A stretch of 7,812 nt of DNA from Sulfurimonadaceae bacterium (GTDB lineage Bacteria > Campylobacterota > Campylobacteria > Campylobacterales > Sulfurimonadaceae), in contig JAUWRZ010000086.1 in assembly GCA_030610325.1 (NCBI GenBank), forward strand, positions 1 through 7,812, in the 5' to 3' direction. Each line of letters opens with the position of its first letter. The stretch's first letter is position 1. The translations under genes and the position numbers were made by a program. The notes beneath the pieces were generated by a model. The model did not search any database. It had not been told where the DNA came from and was given only the letters and a program-made list of their open reading frames with translations. Below are positions 1 to 6,658 of the stretch, in pieces.

Positions 1-554
1 CCTCTACTGCGGTCAATGCCAACATAGGGGATGTCGATCTTGTCACAGTGATGGCGGAGTTCACCGATCTCTATAATACAGATATCGACGTTTTTGCCCA
101 TGTCGCGATGTCAAAAAGTAATCCCAGCGGAGAGACCGGCATCGACCAAAACGGAGACCCGGTAGGGCTCTTAAGCAATGAGCCTGGTGATACAGAACGA
201 AAGACCGGTTATGCCTACTGGTTAGGAGCACGTTATACCCTTCCGGTACCATCGATGAAAGACCCGAAGATCGGTCTTGAGTTCAACCATGGTACTAAGT
301 ACTGGTATAGCTTTACACAAGGTTCAAACGACATCACCAATAAACTGGCTACGAGAGGTAACTCCACAGAGCTCTACTACATCCAGCCCATCAATCGCTA
401 TGCTCATCTGCGCCTGGGTGCACAGTTCATCGACTATGACCATACCGGTTCAGGTTACTATACCGGTAAACCTCTGCCTATGAGCGACCCTGATGCGGCC
501 AATGCGATCGAGAAGCTACAAAACTACTATCTGCTCTTCAACGTAAGCTACTAA
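1..554 (+). CDS. C-terminal part of a DUF3373-like outer-membrane beta-barrel protein (5' end outside window)
   Basis: The frame is open from the first bases (codons from position 3) to a TAA at 552-554, giving about 183 residues of a longer protein. The in-window GTG/ATG codons at 48-53 are internal, because the frame stays open upstream of them. The sequence alternates polar and aromatic residues as in membrane beta-strands: GYAYWLGARYTLP, then KIGLEFNHGTKYWYSFTQG, then YAHLRLGAQFIDYDHTGSG. The protein ends in LLFNVSY, and a terminal aromatic residue fits a BAM-type outer-membrane insertion signal. The pattern of a lone-strand GLEFNHG, NKLATRG, and YxxTGSGxxxGxP resembles DUF3373 proteins, which are common in Campylobacterota and are taken to be porin-like, with no settled function. 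The gene converges on the histidine kinase gene, with a stem-loop between. Family assignment is from memory of the pattern; the barrel nature is more secure than the exact family. Confidence 0.75.
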   Translation, partial: STAVNANIGDVDLVTVMAEFTDLYNTDIDVFAHVAMSKSNPSGETGIDQNGDPVGLLSNEPGDTERKTGYAYWLGARYTLPVPSMKDPKIGLEFNHGTKYWYSFTQGSNDITNKLATRGNSTELYYIQPINRYAHLRLGAQFIDYDHTGSGYYTGKPLPMSDPDAANAIEKLQNYYLLFNVSY

Positions 555-564
555 TACGCAGACA

Positions 565-594
565 AGCATCTCAGTGACTTCTCACTGAGATGCT
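565..594. terminator. Perfect 13-bp stem-loop between convergent genes, probable bidirectional terminator
   Basis: AGCATCTCAGTGA (565-577) and TCACTGAGATGCT (582-594) are perfect inverted repeats around a 4-nt loop, CTTC. The hairpin begins 11 nt after the TAA of the outer-membrane gene and, read the other way, 8 nt after the TGA of the kinase gene. Neither side carries a clear run of T (the plus side has only GCTTTC), so it is not a textbook intrinsic terminator. Its position between two convergent stop codons still makes termination or 3'-end protection for both transcripts the best reading. Confidence 0.75.
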
Positions 595-601
595 CACGCT
601 T

Positions 602-3265
602 TCACACTCCAGTATCGTTCCCGCTATTGATATCGATCGGCAGTGTGATAGTGACACAGGTACCATCATCCACATTAGCTACTTCGATCGTACCATTAAG
701 ATGTTTCTCTATGATGGTCTTACTCATATATAGGCCCAGGCCCGTACCGTTCTTCGCCTCTTTTGTAGAGAAATAGGGGTCAAACACCTTCTCTAAGATC
801 TCTTTATCGATACCACCACCATTATCACAGATCATAGTCACTGTATGATCTTGCTCTTTACGTATGATGACACGTATCTGGCGCGCTTTGTCTCTATTTG
901 TGACAAGCGCCTCTTTGGCATTGTTCAGCAGATTGACATAGACCTGCAGCAGTTCACGTGAGTAGGTGTCTGCTATACATCCATCCATCGATTCAGAGGA
1001 GAAAGTGATGGCACTGTTCTCAAGGCTCTTACCGATCATCTTCTCAGCCTCTGTCATGACATCCTCAAGCCGGACCACTTCACGCCTCTTTCCCGGACGA
1101 AAGAAATCACTGAACTCATTGATCGTCTTGGCAAGATAGTCAGTCTGTCTCAAAATACTTCTGGCAGCTCTGGTGATATCATCTGCCTCTAGCTCATCAA
1201 GCTCGATATCTACGAGCATATTGTTCGCTCCCATAGCGATGACCGTTAATGGCTGCCGCCACTGGTGAGCGATCATACTTATCATCTCGCCCATCGCAGC
1301 ATGGCGGGACTGTGCGATCATGATCTCATCTTTCTCATGAAGCTCTTTTTGCATCTGCTCACGTTCACTTGTGTCTACGACGATCGCCAAATAAGCTTCT
1401 GCCCCCTCAAAGAGGATCGACTGTACGTAGACATCTACCGGATAGGTCGACCCATCTTGTCGCTGATGTATGGCAGAGAAGAGGATCTCCTTAAAAGTAT
1501 CTTCTTCCAAAGGTCTTAGTAGTTCAGTAAACCTCTCTTCACTCATCTTCGGCATGAGATCAAGCGGTGTCAGCGTCAGCAGCTCCTCTAGTCCATGATC
1601 GATATTGCCTCTCGCCCCCAGATTTGCGTAGCGAAACTTCAGACTTTCACGATCAAAGATATAGATCTCATTAAGCGACTGTTCGATGATATGACCAAGC
1701 TCACGTGTCAGCTCTTCTTGTTTTGCCAATGCCTGTTCAAGATAGACCTTTTCGGTGATCTCTTGCTTGATAGCGATGTAGTTCAAGATCCCACCCTCAT
1801 CATCGACGACTGGTGCGATGATGGCAGACTCCCAGAACTCTTCACCATCTTTCTTGATATTTCTGAATGTGCCCGACCAGACATCACCATTAGTGATGGT
1901 ATCCCAAAGCTTTATATATTCACTTGCCGGATGAAACTCACTTTTCAAGACCCGTGGGTTCTCTCCTATTAACTCCTCGAGACGGTAACCTGTTAACTTC
2001 TGAGCCCAGGGGTTAGCATACTCGATGACTCCCTCGACATCTGTGATGATGATGGAGACAGGGCTGTTCTCTATCACCTGCTGGAGTTTGGCGATCTCAT
2101 GCCGGTCTTTATACTGCTTGGTGATATCTATATAGATCATACCTACATAGAGTTGGCCATCATGTTGAGGAATAGCGAAGGCAAGGACCCGGGCTATGAA
2201 CTTCTCCCCAGCCATCTCAGCCTTGATGACCTTCTCTACACTCCCCTCTACTTTAGCTCTCTCACTTAAGTCCATGATCTCTCTACCGTTCTTCTCCCCC
2301 AACAGCCGTAATACCGTATGCCCTATGACCGGTCTATGGAGAAAAGCCTCGGCACCCGGGTTGGCATAGATGACCCGGTGTACTTCATCTTCGATGACTA
2401 CTACATAAGGCAGATGCTGCATAAAGAGGTCGAACTGCTCCTTGGAAGCTCTAAGTTCGTCTTCAAGACGTTTGCGCTCGGTGATGTCCTGCGCGGTACC
2501 ATAAAACCTGGTCGGCCGATCTTGCGCATCAAACTCTACCACACTGGTTATCTCTATCCAGCGTGATCGACCATCGGGGCGAAGCATATGAGAACTTAAT
2601 GACAGGAGTATATCACCTGGTCTTGAACGACTCAGATACTCCAGATACTCTTCATGCTGTCGCAGTGTATCAGGATGGACCCACTGTTTGAGTATTGGCC
2701 AGCCCATATCTGAACGTCGAGTCCGTCCGGCAATACGGTAGAGTTCATCAGACCAGTAGAGAGCACCACTTCTCAGATCGATCGACCAATCTCCGATATG
2801 TGCTATTTTTTGCGCTTTTGCAAGACTTTTCTGACTCTCAAGGACATTGGCATGATCGAGGCATGCCTGGATCGCATTGACCAGTCGCAGATCGATCTTT
2901 ATCATAGAGTTGACGATGAGATCATCAAGGAGATCTCCTGACTTGGTCAGGATAAGAGAACCGAAGTTCTTCAGCTCAAAAAGGTAATAGTGTTTTTCAC
3001 CGATCTTTTTGATGATGGTCTGACCGTCACTGGCATGCTTATGTCGCATCAGCTCTTGCACTGCCTCTGTATAAGCGACATCACGGGTCAACACTTTTGG
3101 TCTGGCATAAAGCAGCGAGCCCTCTTGATAGATAGCTGCCGATGAGCAGTTCAATCGACTCAAGATCATAGTGATAGCTTCTCTTAGCATCTTCTCAAGC
3201 TCAAGACTGTTTCCAATCGACATGGAGATCTCATAGAGTGCCAGAAGCTGTTGGTCCTTAAGCAT
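602..3265 (-). CDS. Soluble multi-sensor histidine kinase (GAF-like, four PAS, HisKA, HATPase)
   Basis: 887 residues with no membrane segment or signal peptide, so it is a cytoplasmic kinase. Order of domains: a GAF-like N-terminus (about 5-140); a PAS_3-type fold (about 150-265) with the WSDELYRI and VHPDT hallmarks; a PAS at about 275-383; a typical PAS/PAC at about 394-506 (NSPVSIIITD, GENPRVLKS, NIKKDGEEFWES); and a last PAS at about 518-634. The H-box around residues 656-676 contains HQWRQPL, with His667 as the expected phosphoacceptor. The ATPase shows the N-box (NLLNNAKEAL, 778-787), DNGGG (814-818), DPYFSTK (829-835) and GTGLGL (840-845), so all catalytic motifs look intact. There is no receiver or HPt domain. 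The ATG overlaps the end of the upstream FIST gene by 8 nt (ATGCTTAA), with AGGA about 10 nt upstream, so translational coupling is likely. The FIST protein is the natural candidate regulator. The phosphorylation target is not in the window. Confidence 0.95.
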   Translation of the reverse strand: MLKDQQLLALYEISMSIGNSLELEKMLREAITMILSRLNCSSAAIYQEGSLLYARPKVLTRDVAYTEAVQELMRHKHASDGQTIIKKIGEKHYYLFELKNFGSLILTKSGDLLDDLIVNSMIKIDLRLVNAIQACLDHANVLESQKSLAKAQKIAHIGDWSIDLRSGALYWSDELYRIAGRTRRSDMGWPILKQWVHPDTLRQHEEYLEYLSRSRPGDILLSLSSHMLRPDGRSRWIEITSVVEFDAQDRPTRFYGTAQDITERKRLEDELRASKEQFDLFMQHLPYVVVIEDEVHRVIYANPGAEAFLHRPVIGHTVLRLLGEKNGREIMDLSERAKVEGSVEKVIKAEMAGEKFIARVLAFAIPQHDGQLYVGMIYIDITKQYKDRHEIAKLQQVIENSPVSIIITDVEGVIEYANPWAQKLTGYRLEELIGENPRVLKSEFHPASEYIKLWDTITNGDVWSGTFRNIKKDGEEFWESAIIAPVVDDEGGILNYIAIKQEITEKVYLEQALAKQEELTRELGHIIEQSLNEIYIFDRESLKFRYANLGARGNIDHGLEELLTLTPLDLMPKMSEERFTELLRPLEEDTFKEILFSAIHQRQDGSTYPVDVYVQSILFEGAEAYLAIVVDTSEREQMQKELHEKDEIMIAQSRHAAMGEMISMIAHQWRQPLTVIAMGANNMLVDIELDELEADDITRAARSILRQTDYLAKTINEFSDFFRPGKRREVVRLEDVMTEAEKMIGKSLENSAITFSSESMDGCIADTYSRELLQVYVNLLNNAKEALVTNRDKARQIRVIIRKEQDHTVTMICDNGGGIDKEILEKVFDPYFSTKEAKNGTGLGLYMSKTIIEKHLNGTIEVANVDDGTCVTITLPIDINSGNDTGV

Positions 3266-4376
3266 GACCTATACGTCCTACGACTGCTGTCTTGTTGAAG
3301 AACTGAAGATAGGCTCTACCATCATTGGCGATCTCACCAAAGGTCAATGCTCCGACAAGTATAGAGCCCTCTTTATACACAGCCTTGATCTCATGCTCAA
3401 ACTTCTCCTCTAAGAAGAGTGCCCGTGAGATGCAGTCGATGAACAGCGTGAACTCCTCTTCGAAGTCCATCGCTTTCTGAGAACTTACGGCCGCATCTCT
3501 GGCTGCCTGGAGAAGGTCATCGCTATTGCCTTGCAAGATATCGACATAACTACCCTCTTCGACACTTCCTACGCAGACCATCTCATCGCCGTTCAAGACG
3601 ATAGGATCACGTACGATCTGCTCATCAGAGATAGTGTTTATACCAAAAGGGAAGGATTTGGCGATACTGAAGAAATTGTCTTTATCGATGGGCTCCGATG
3701 CGTACTGGTCCACCACCTTTTTATAGACCGAAAAGGCTGGTCTGAAATCGAGCTCTTTGATCACGGTGCCTTCAGTACTGGTGATCTGAAAAGGTCCACG
3801 GATACTTTTCCAGCCATGGTTGACACCAATGGAGCTTGGACGTGTGGAGTAGGCATAGATAAAGACATCCTCAAGCAGACCCTCGTCGGTAAAGAGCGAA
3901 GGTCGCTGCTCAAAACTCAGTGAGCCGGAACCGCCACCGATGTAGTTGAGTTCCAGACCATAATTATCGAACAGGACATCGACGCACGTACCGATGTTCT
4001 TAGCCAATCCATCGACAAAGACCAACATGCTTTTGATAGAGGCATCGAAACGATCACTATGCCCTTGCATCTCGGCATCGAGTCTATCCTGACTTTTTTG
4101 ACTGATATCACGGATGATATTGACCTGTAAGCTCTCATCAAGACCGATAAACAGAGTCCCTTTGTCATACTTGTCTGAATTATGCATAATAGAGGGGAAG
4201 ACACCGCCTATGATAGCTGCATCACACGCTAGAAGTACCGGGTCCAGTAAGGCTCTCTCAAAACCGTTGGCATCACAGGCAAGGATAAGGATCGAAGCGT
4301 TTTTAACGCTGAGCTGATCAAGATGTGTTATAAAAGCTTCAGTAGAACCTGTTGGATCAAAGATGATCTCTGCCAT
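3258..4376 (-). CDS. FIST-domain (FIST_N/FIST_C) cytoplasmic sensor protein, possibly NosP-like
   Basis: 372 residues, no signal peptide or membrane helix. FIST_N spans roughly 25-215 (SILILACDANGFERALL; IIGGVF; a glycine-rich YIGGGSGSL at 145-153; GVNHGWKSIRGPFQIT at 184-199; VIKELDFRPAFSVYKK). FIST_C follows and ends with the diagnostic GALTFGEIANDGRAYLQFFN (342-361) and NKTAVVG. FIST domains are small-ligand sensing modules; the NosP subgroup binds haem and senses nitric oxide, controlling adjacent histidine kinases. His187 in NHGW is a conserved-looking histidine, but I cannot say it binds haem. I chose the ATG at 4376-4374 because AAAAGGAAG sits at 4388-4380 with 5 nt between AGGA and the start. 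A GTG eight codons upstream (4400-4398) is in frame, but it would place this Shine-Dalgarno inside the gene and encode an odd VFFFKRKI leader. The 3' end overlaps the kinase gene by 8 nt, and the diguanylate cyclase gene lies 85 nt upstream on the same strand. Confidence 0.92.
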   Translation of the reverse strand: MAEIIFDPTGSTEAFITHLDQLSVKNASILILACDANGFERALLDPVLLACDAAIIGGVFPSIMHNSDKYDKGTLFIGLDESLQVNIIRDISQKSQDRLDAEMQGHSDRFDASIKSMLVFVDGLAKNIGTCVDVLFDNYGLELNYIGGGSGSLSFEQRPSLFTDEGLLEDVFIYAYSTRPSSIGVNHGWKSIRGPFQITSTEGTVIKELDFRPAFSVYKKVVDQYASEPIDKDNFFSIAKSFPFGINTISDEQIVRDPIVLNGDEMVCVGSVEEGSYVDILQGNSDDLLQAARDAAVSSQKAMDFEEEFTLFIDCISRALFLEEKFEHEIKAVYKEGSILVGALTFGEIANDGRAYLQFFNKTAVVGRIGHA

Positions 4377-4461
4377 GATCTTCCTTTTGAAAAAAAACAC
4401 ATGATAACATAGATATGCTCTTAGTATTACCTGACTCTCTCCTCAAGCATCATCAGTATGA
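4377..4461 (-). other. 85-nt spacer between the cyclase and FIST genes
   Basis: The spacer separates two same-strand genes. The T8 run near its FIST-proximal end is not preceded by a stable stem (only CATA/TATG-type short pairings are visible), so an intrinsic terminator is not supported and read-through is plausible. On the minus strand TTGAGG gives a partial match to a -35 box, but no good -10 lies 16-18 nt downstream, so an independent FIST promoter is possible but not shown. Confidence 0.5.
4380..4388 (-). promoter_or_regulatory. Ribosome binding site deciding the FIST gene start
   Basis: On the minus strand AAAAGGAAG precedes the ATG at 4376, with AGGA ending 5 nt before it. This is the best Shine-Dalgarno in the area and favours the ATG over the in-frame upstream GTG at 4400. 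Directly upstream is a run of eight T on the minus strand (A8 at 4390-4397 on plus). Confidence 0.75.
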
Positions 4462-6381
4462 TCATGGTAGGCTTATGACTTGGTTTCTACCTTCATCCTT
4501 GGCCTGAGCAAGCGCCTTGTCAGCACGGTCAAATAGATCGGCAGGCGTATCCCCTTTTTTATAGCTCGTCACTCCAAAACTGGCTGTGACATGATGGTTT
4601 ATCGGGAACCTTCTGTTGTCGATCAGCCTGCGAAGCTTTACTGCCAGGACGGTCGCTGCCTCAAGTCCGGTATTGCTACTGATCACCACAAACTCCTCCC
4701 CTCCCATTCGAGCAACGATATCAGTAGTCCGGGCATTACTTTTAAGTATCCAGGCAAAGTCGACCAGGACCGTATCTCCTGCGATATGACCATAGATATC
4801 GTTCACGCTCTTGAAGAGATCGATATCCAAAGCGATGACAGAGAGCTCATGTTCATAACGTTTTGCCCGGGCTACCTCATCTATGATCACCTCATCGACT
4901 TTATAGCGGTTATAGAGTCCCGTAAGCGGATCGATCAGTGACTTCTCATGGTAGAGCCTGACCTCTTTCTCCTGCATCTGACTCTCTATCTCATCTGCTA
5001 TGGATCTCTTAGTCCGGGAGTGAAGCTCATCGACCATCTTCACAAAATTGCGATTAAGCTGGTCGATCTCGGCTATATTACTCTGCATCAACTCGTTGTC
5101 CATCTGAGTCGTACCGACAGTAGCTGTCTTCTCCGCAAGCCTCTTGATCGGTGTACCTATCTGAACAGCTATCTTTCTTGAGCTTATGTGCAGATAGTAG
5201 AAAAGGACAAAAAAGAAAAAGAGAATAAAAGCGATAGCTGCATAACCGACACTCTTCGCCCTGTCCTTTAACTTGTCGATGGTCTTAAACACTCGATTCT
5301 TCTCGACAAAGGCCATCACTTTCCAACCGGTCCCTCTGACTGACTGCTCCATCATCAGATAAGGTTCACCATCAGAGATCAGCTCAGAGACCTCCAGTCT
5401 ATCCGCCCATGTCCTTTTTGACACTCCGGTAAACGTACTTTCATCTATAAGGTCATCACTCTCTTGTGCTTGCGACGATGACTTCGCAGCCTCCCTGTAG
5501 ACATGTTCCACCAACCCTTTGAGCTTGGGTGAACCTTCGACAGCCTCTGTCATCGCCATGATCACACCACGTTCATCAAGCACGAACAATATAGCGTCCC
5601 AATGATGCTCACGATCAAAGAGATCATCGACCATACTCTCTATGGTCACATCTACGCCACTCACCCCTTCGAGGAAGTCATCCTTATAGACAGGGACAAG
5701 ACACGAGATCATCCAGGTATTAGTGACTGGGTCCAGATAAGCCCCTGTCCAGACCGCTCTTCTCTCAGGGTCATGGATCTGATCAGCTGGATAGTAGAGA
5801 TCATGTTCTTCTATATTGAGGTGGCTCTCATACTGTTCATAGGCCCTGTCCACATACGGGTAATGCCGATGCATACCATCATGACTATTGAAGTAGGCTG
5901 CGACGATATAGGGATGATGTTCTACCAGACTTCTAAAGGTCGTATCCATCGCTTCTGAAGCGATTGCTTTTTTACGCTGAGCTCCTGTTAGCTTAGTCGT
6001 CGATGAGTAGTAGAGACTCGAGCCCACCTTGTCTGTCTTATAGAACATCCCGTTCTCTGCTACAGCAAAACTCGGCTGCCCGGCAGGAAGGCCAAAAGCA
6101 TCAGCTTCGGAAAAGAGTGATCGGTGCTCGTCTTGAAGCAACCTGGCACTACTGATGACCACATCAAGACGCTCTTTAATATGTTCAGACTCATTGATCA
6201 GGACATCTTGACTGTAGTGATGTATCTCCTGTTGAAGCATGCGCATATTTTTTTTGGAGACATATTGATTAAAAGCGAAATAGAGTATTAGGAGTGTGAT
6301 GCCGATGACTGCGACCGGGACCAGTGCCGTACGCAGAAAGTAGTTCGAGATGAGGGCCTGCAGGTCTTGGTGATCGTTCAT
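4462..6381 (-). CDS. Membrane diguanylate cyclase: dCache_1-like sensor, HAMP, GGDEF
   Basis: 639 residues. TM1 at about 19-40, a periplasmic sensor of about 335 residues, TM2 at about 378-398 (IAFILFFFFVLFYYL), a HAMP linker at about 399-458, a short coiled coil, then GGDEF at about 480-637. The periplasmic part has dCache features: R208, W211, TGAYLDPVTNTWMIS (212-226), PVY and GVSGVD (239-244). The catalytic domain starts with DPLTGLYNR (484-492) and has LDID (518-521, metal-binding Asp) and the A-site GGEEF at 560-564. The inhibitory I-site RTTD (551-554) lies exactly five residues before it. An active enzyme that joins two GTP into c-di-GMP, with product feedback, is therefore expected. 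No EAL domain is present. The ATG at 6381 has only a weak purine-rich site upstream (GAGAGA), and no better in-frame start is seen. It is the first gene of the minus-strand trio. The Cache ligand is unknown. Confidence 0.95.
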   Translation of the reverse strand: MNDHQDLQALISNYFLRTALVPVAVIGITLLILYFAFNQYVSKKNMRMLQQEIHHYSQDVLINESEHIKERLDVVISSARLLQDEHRSLFSEADAFGLPAGQPSFAVAENGMFYKTDKVGSSLYYSSTTKLTGAQRKKAIASEAMDTTFRSLVEHHPYIVAAYFNSHDGMHRHYPYVDRAYEQYESHLNIEEHDLYYPADQIHDPERRAVWTGAYLDPVTNTWMISCLVPVYKDDFLEGVSGVDVTIESMVDDLFDREHHWDAILFVLDERGVIMAMTEAVEGSPKLKGLVEHVYREAAKSSSQAQESDDLIDESTFTGVSKRTWADRLEVSELISDGEPYLMMEQSVRGTGWKVMAFVEKNRVFKTIDKLKDRAKSVGYAAIAFILFFFFVLFYYLHISSRKIAVQIGTPIKRLAEKTATVGTTQMDNELMQSNIAEIDQLNRNFVKMVDELHSRTKRSIADEIESQMQEKEVRLYHEKSLIDPLTGLYNRYKVDEVIIDEVARAKRYEHELSVIALDIDLFKSVNDIYGHIAGDTVLVDFAWILKSNARTTDIVARMGGEEFVVISSNTGLEAATVLAVKLRRLIDNRRFPINHHVTASFGVTSYKKGDTPADLFDRADKALAQAKDEGRNQVISLP

Positions 6382-6433
6382 GATCTCTCTCAGCCCCTCT
6401 CATTTAAAATATCTCTTCACAGTCTGGATCAGC

Positions 6434-6448
6434 CATATTAATAATATG
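6434..6448. repeat. 15-bp perfect palindrome, candidate operator
   Basis: CATATTA-A-TAATATG is a perfect 7-1-7 inverted repeat directly beside TATAAT at 6449-6454. Its place between divergent genes would suit a dimeric regulator acting on both. However, chance palindromes are common in such A/T-rich sequence, so an operator role is only a suggestion. Confidence 0.35.
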
Positions 6449-6454
6449 TATAAT
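6449..6454 (+). promoter_or_regulatory. Candidate -10 box (TATAAT) toward the channel gene
   Basis: Exact TATAAT on the plus strand. No clear TTGACA-like box lies 16-18 nt upstream (the sequence there is CTGGATCA), which is common for Campylobacterota promoters that rely on T-rich upstream DNA. If used, it would give the channel mRNA a leader of about 200 nt. Confidence 0.35.
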
Positions 6455-6579
6455 ATATGCTGTTTTTCTTTGTGATGCTTCTCTTACGCTTAGAATAGCA
6501 AAAAAGTCTCAAGACAGACATTAATATCACCCTGATCATAAAGAATATATAGCTTTTTATCAATAACACTCAAATAGGA

Positions 6580-6598
6580 GTGTGCGTTTTCAGCACAC
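6580..6598 (+). other. Small inverted repeat in the channel-gene leader
   Basis: GTGTGC (6580-6585) and GCACAC (6593-6598) form a 6-bp stem around the 7-nt loop GTTTTCA; a seventh G-C pair with a TTTT loop is possible if A6592 is bulged. There is no T run after it, so it is not a terminator. It could be an operator or an RNA hairpin in the leader, or chance. Confidence 0.35.
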
Positions 6599-6615
6599 CA
6601 TGAGGTCAGCTTAAC

Positions 6616-6621
6616 TATACT
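6616..6621 (+). promoter_or_regulatory. Candidate proximal -10 box (TATACT) for the channel gene
   Basis: TATACT matches five of six -10 consensus positions and lies 37 nt before the TTG start, a sensible leader length. No -35-like hexamer is found at normal spacing (the bases there are GCACAC), so the call is tentative. Confidence 0.3.
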
Positions 6622-6647
6622 TTAGATCTATTTATATCCTGATGGAC

Positions 6648-6652
6648 AAGGA
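6648..6652 (+). promoter_or_regulatory. Ribosome binding site supporting a TTG start
   Basis: AAGGA lies 6 nt before TTG (6659-6661). No ATG or GTG in the same frame exists between the in-frame stop TAG at 6623-6625 and the signal peptide, so this site decides the start. Confidence 0.75.
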
Positions 6653-6658
6653 CCCTAC

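Larger units (their letters stand above)
6382..6658. promoter_or_regulatory. AT-rich divergent intergenic region holding promoters for the cyclase and channel genes
   Basis: These 277 bases separate two divergently read genes and hold no credible coding frame. The stretch 6434-6458 is almost pure A/T and contains -10-like sequences on both strands: a perfect TATAAT at 6449-6454 on plus, and TATATT/TATTAT on minus. No consensus -35 is evident for any of them. A second plus-strand -10-like TATACT sits at 6616-6621, nearer the channel gene. Start sites cannot be fixed from sequence. Within the region are also a 15-bp palindrome and a small hairpin, listed separately. Confidence 0.55.

Noticed and set aside
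48..554. Complete small gene starting at GTG 48
   Set aside because: The reading frame is open upstream to the window edge and the product is plainly the end of a larger beta-barrel.
1265..2880. Several plus-strand open frames of 60-125 codons opposite the kinase gene
   Set aside because: They lie wholly antisense to a kinase with intact, recognisable domains, lack ribosome binding sites, and encode no familiar motif.
4390..4397. T8 run on the minus strand as a terminator for the cyclase gene
   Set aside because: No stable GC-containing stem precedes it, and it lies immediately before the FIST ribosome binding site.
4591..5958. Plus-strand open frames of 77-118 codons opposite the cyclase gene
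   Set aside because: Shadows of the GGDEF and Cache coding frame; no domain signature and no start signals.
6457..6498. Thirteen-codon hydrophobic frame (MLFFFVMLLLRLE) in the intergenic region
   Set aside because: No ribosome binding site, in T-rich DNA where short hydrophobic frames arise by chance.
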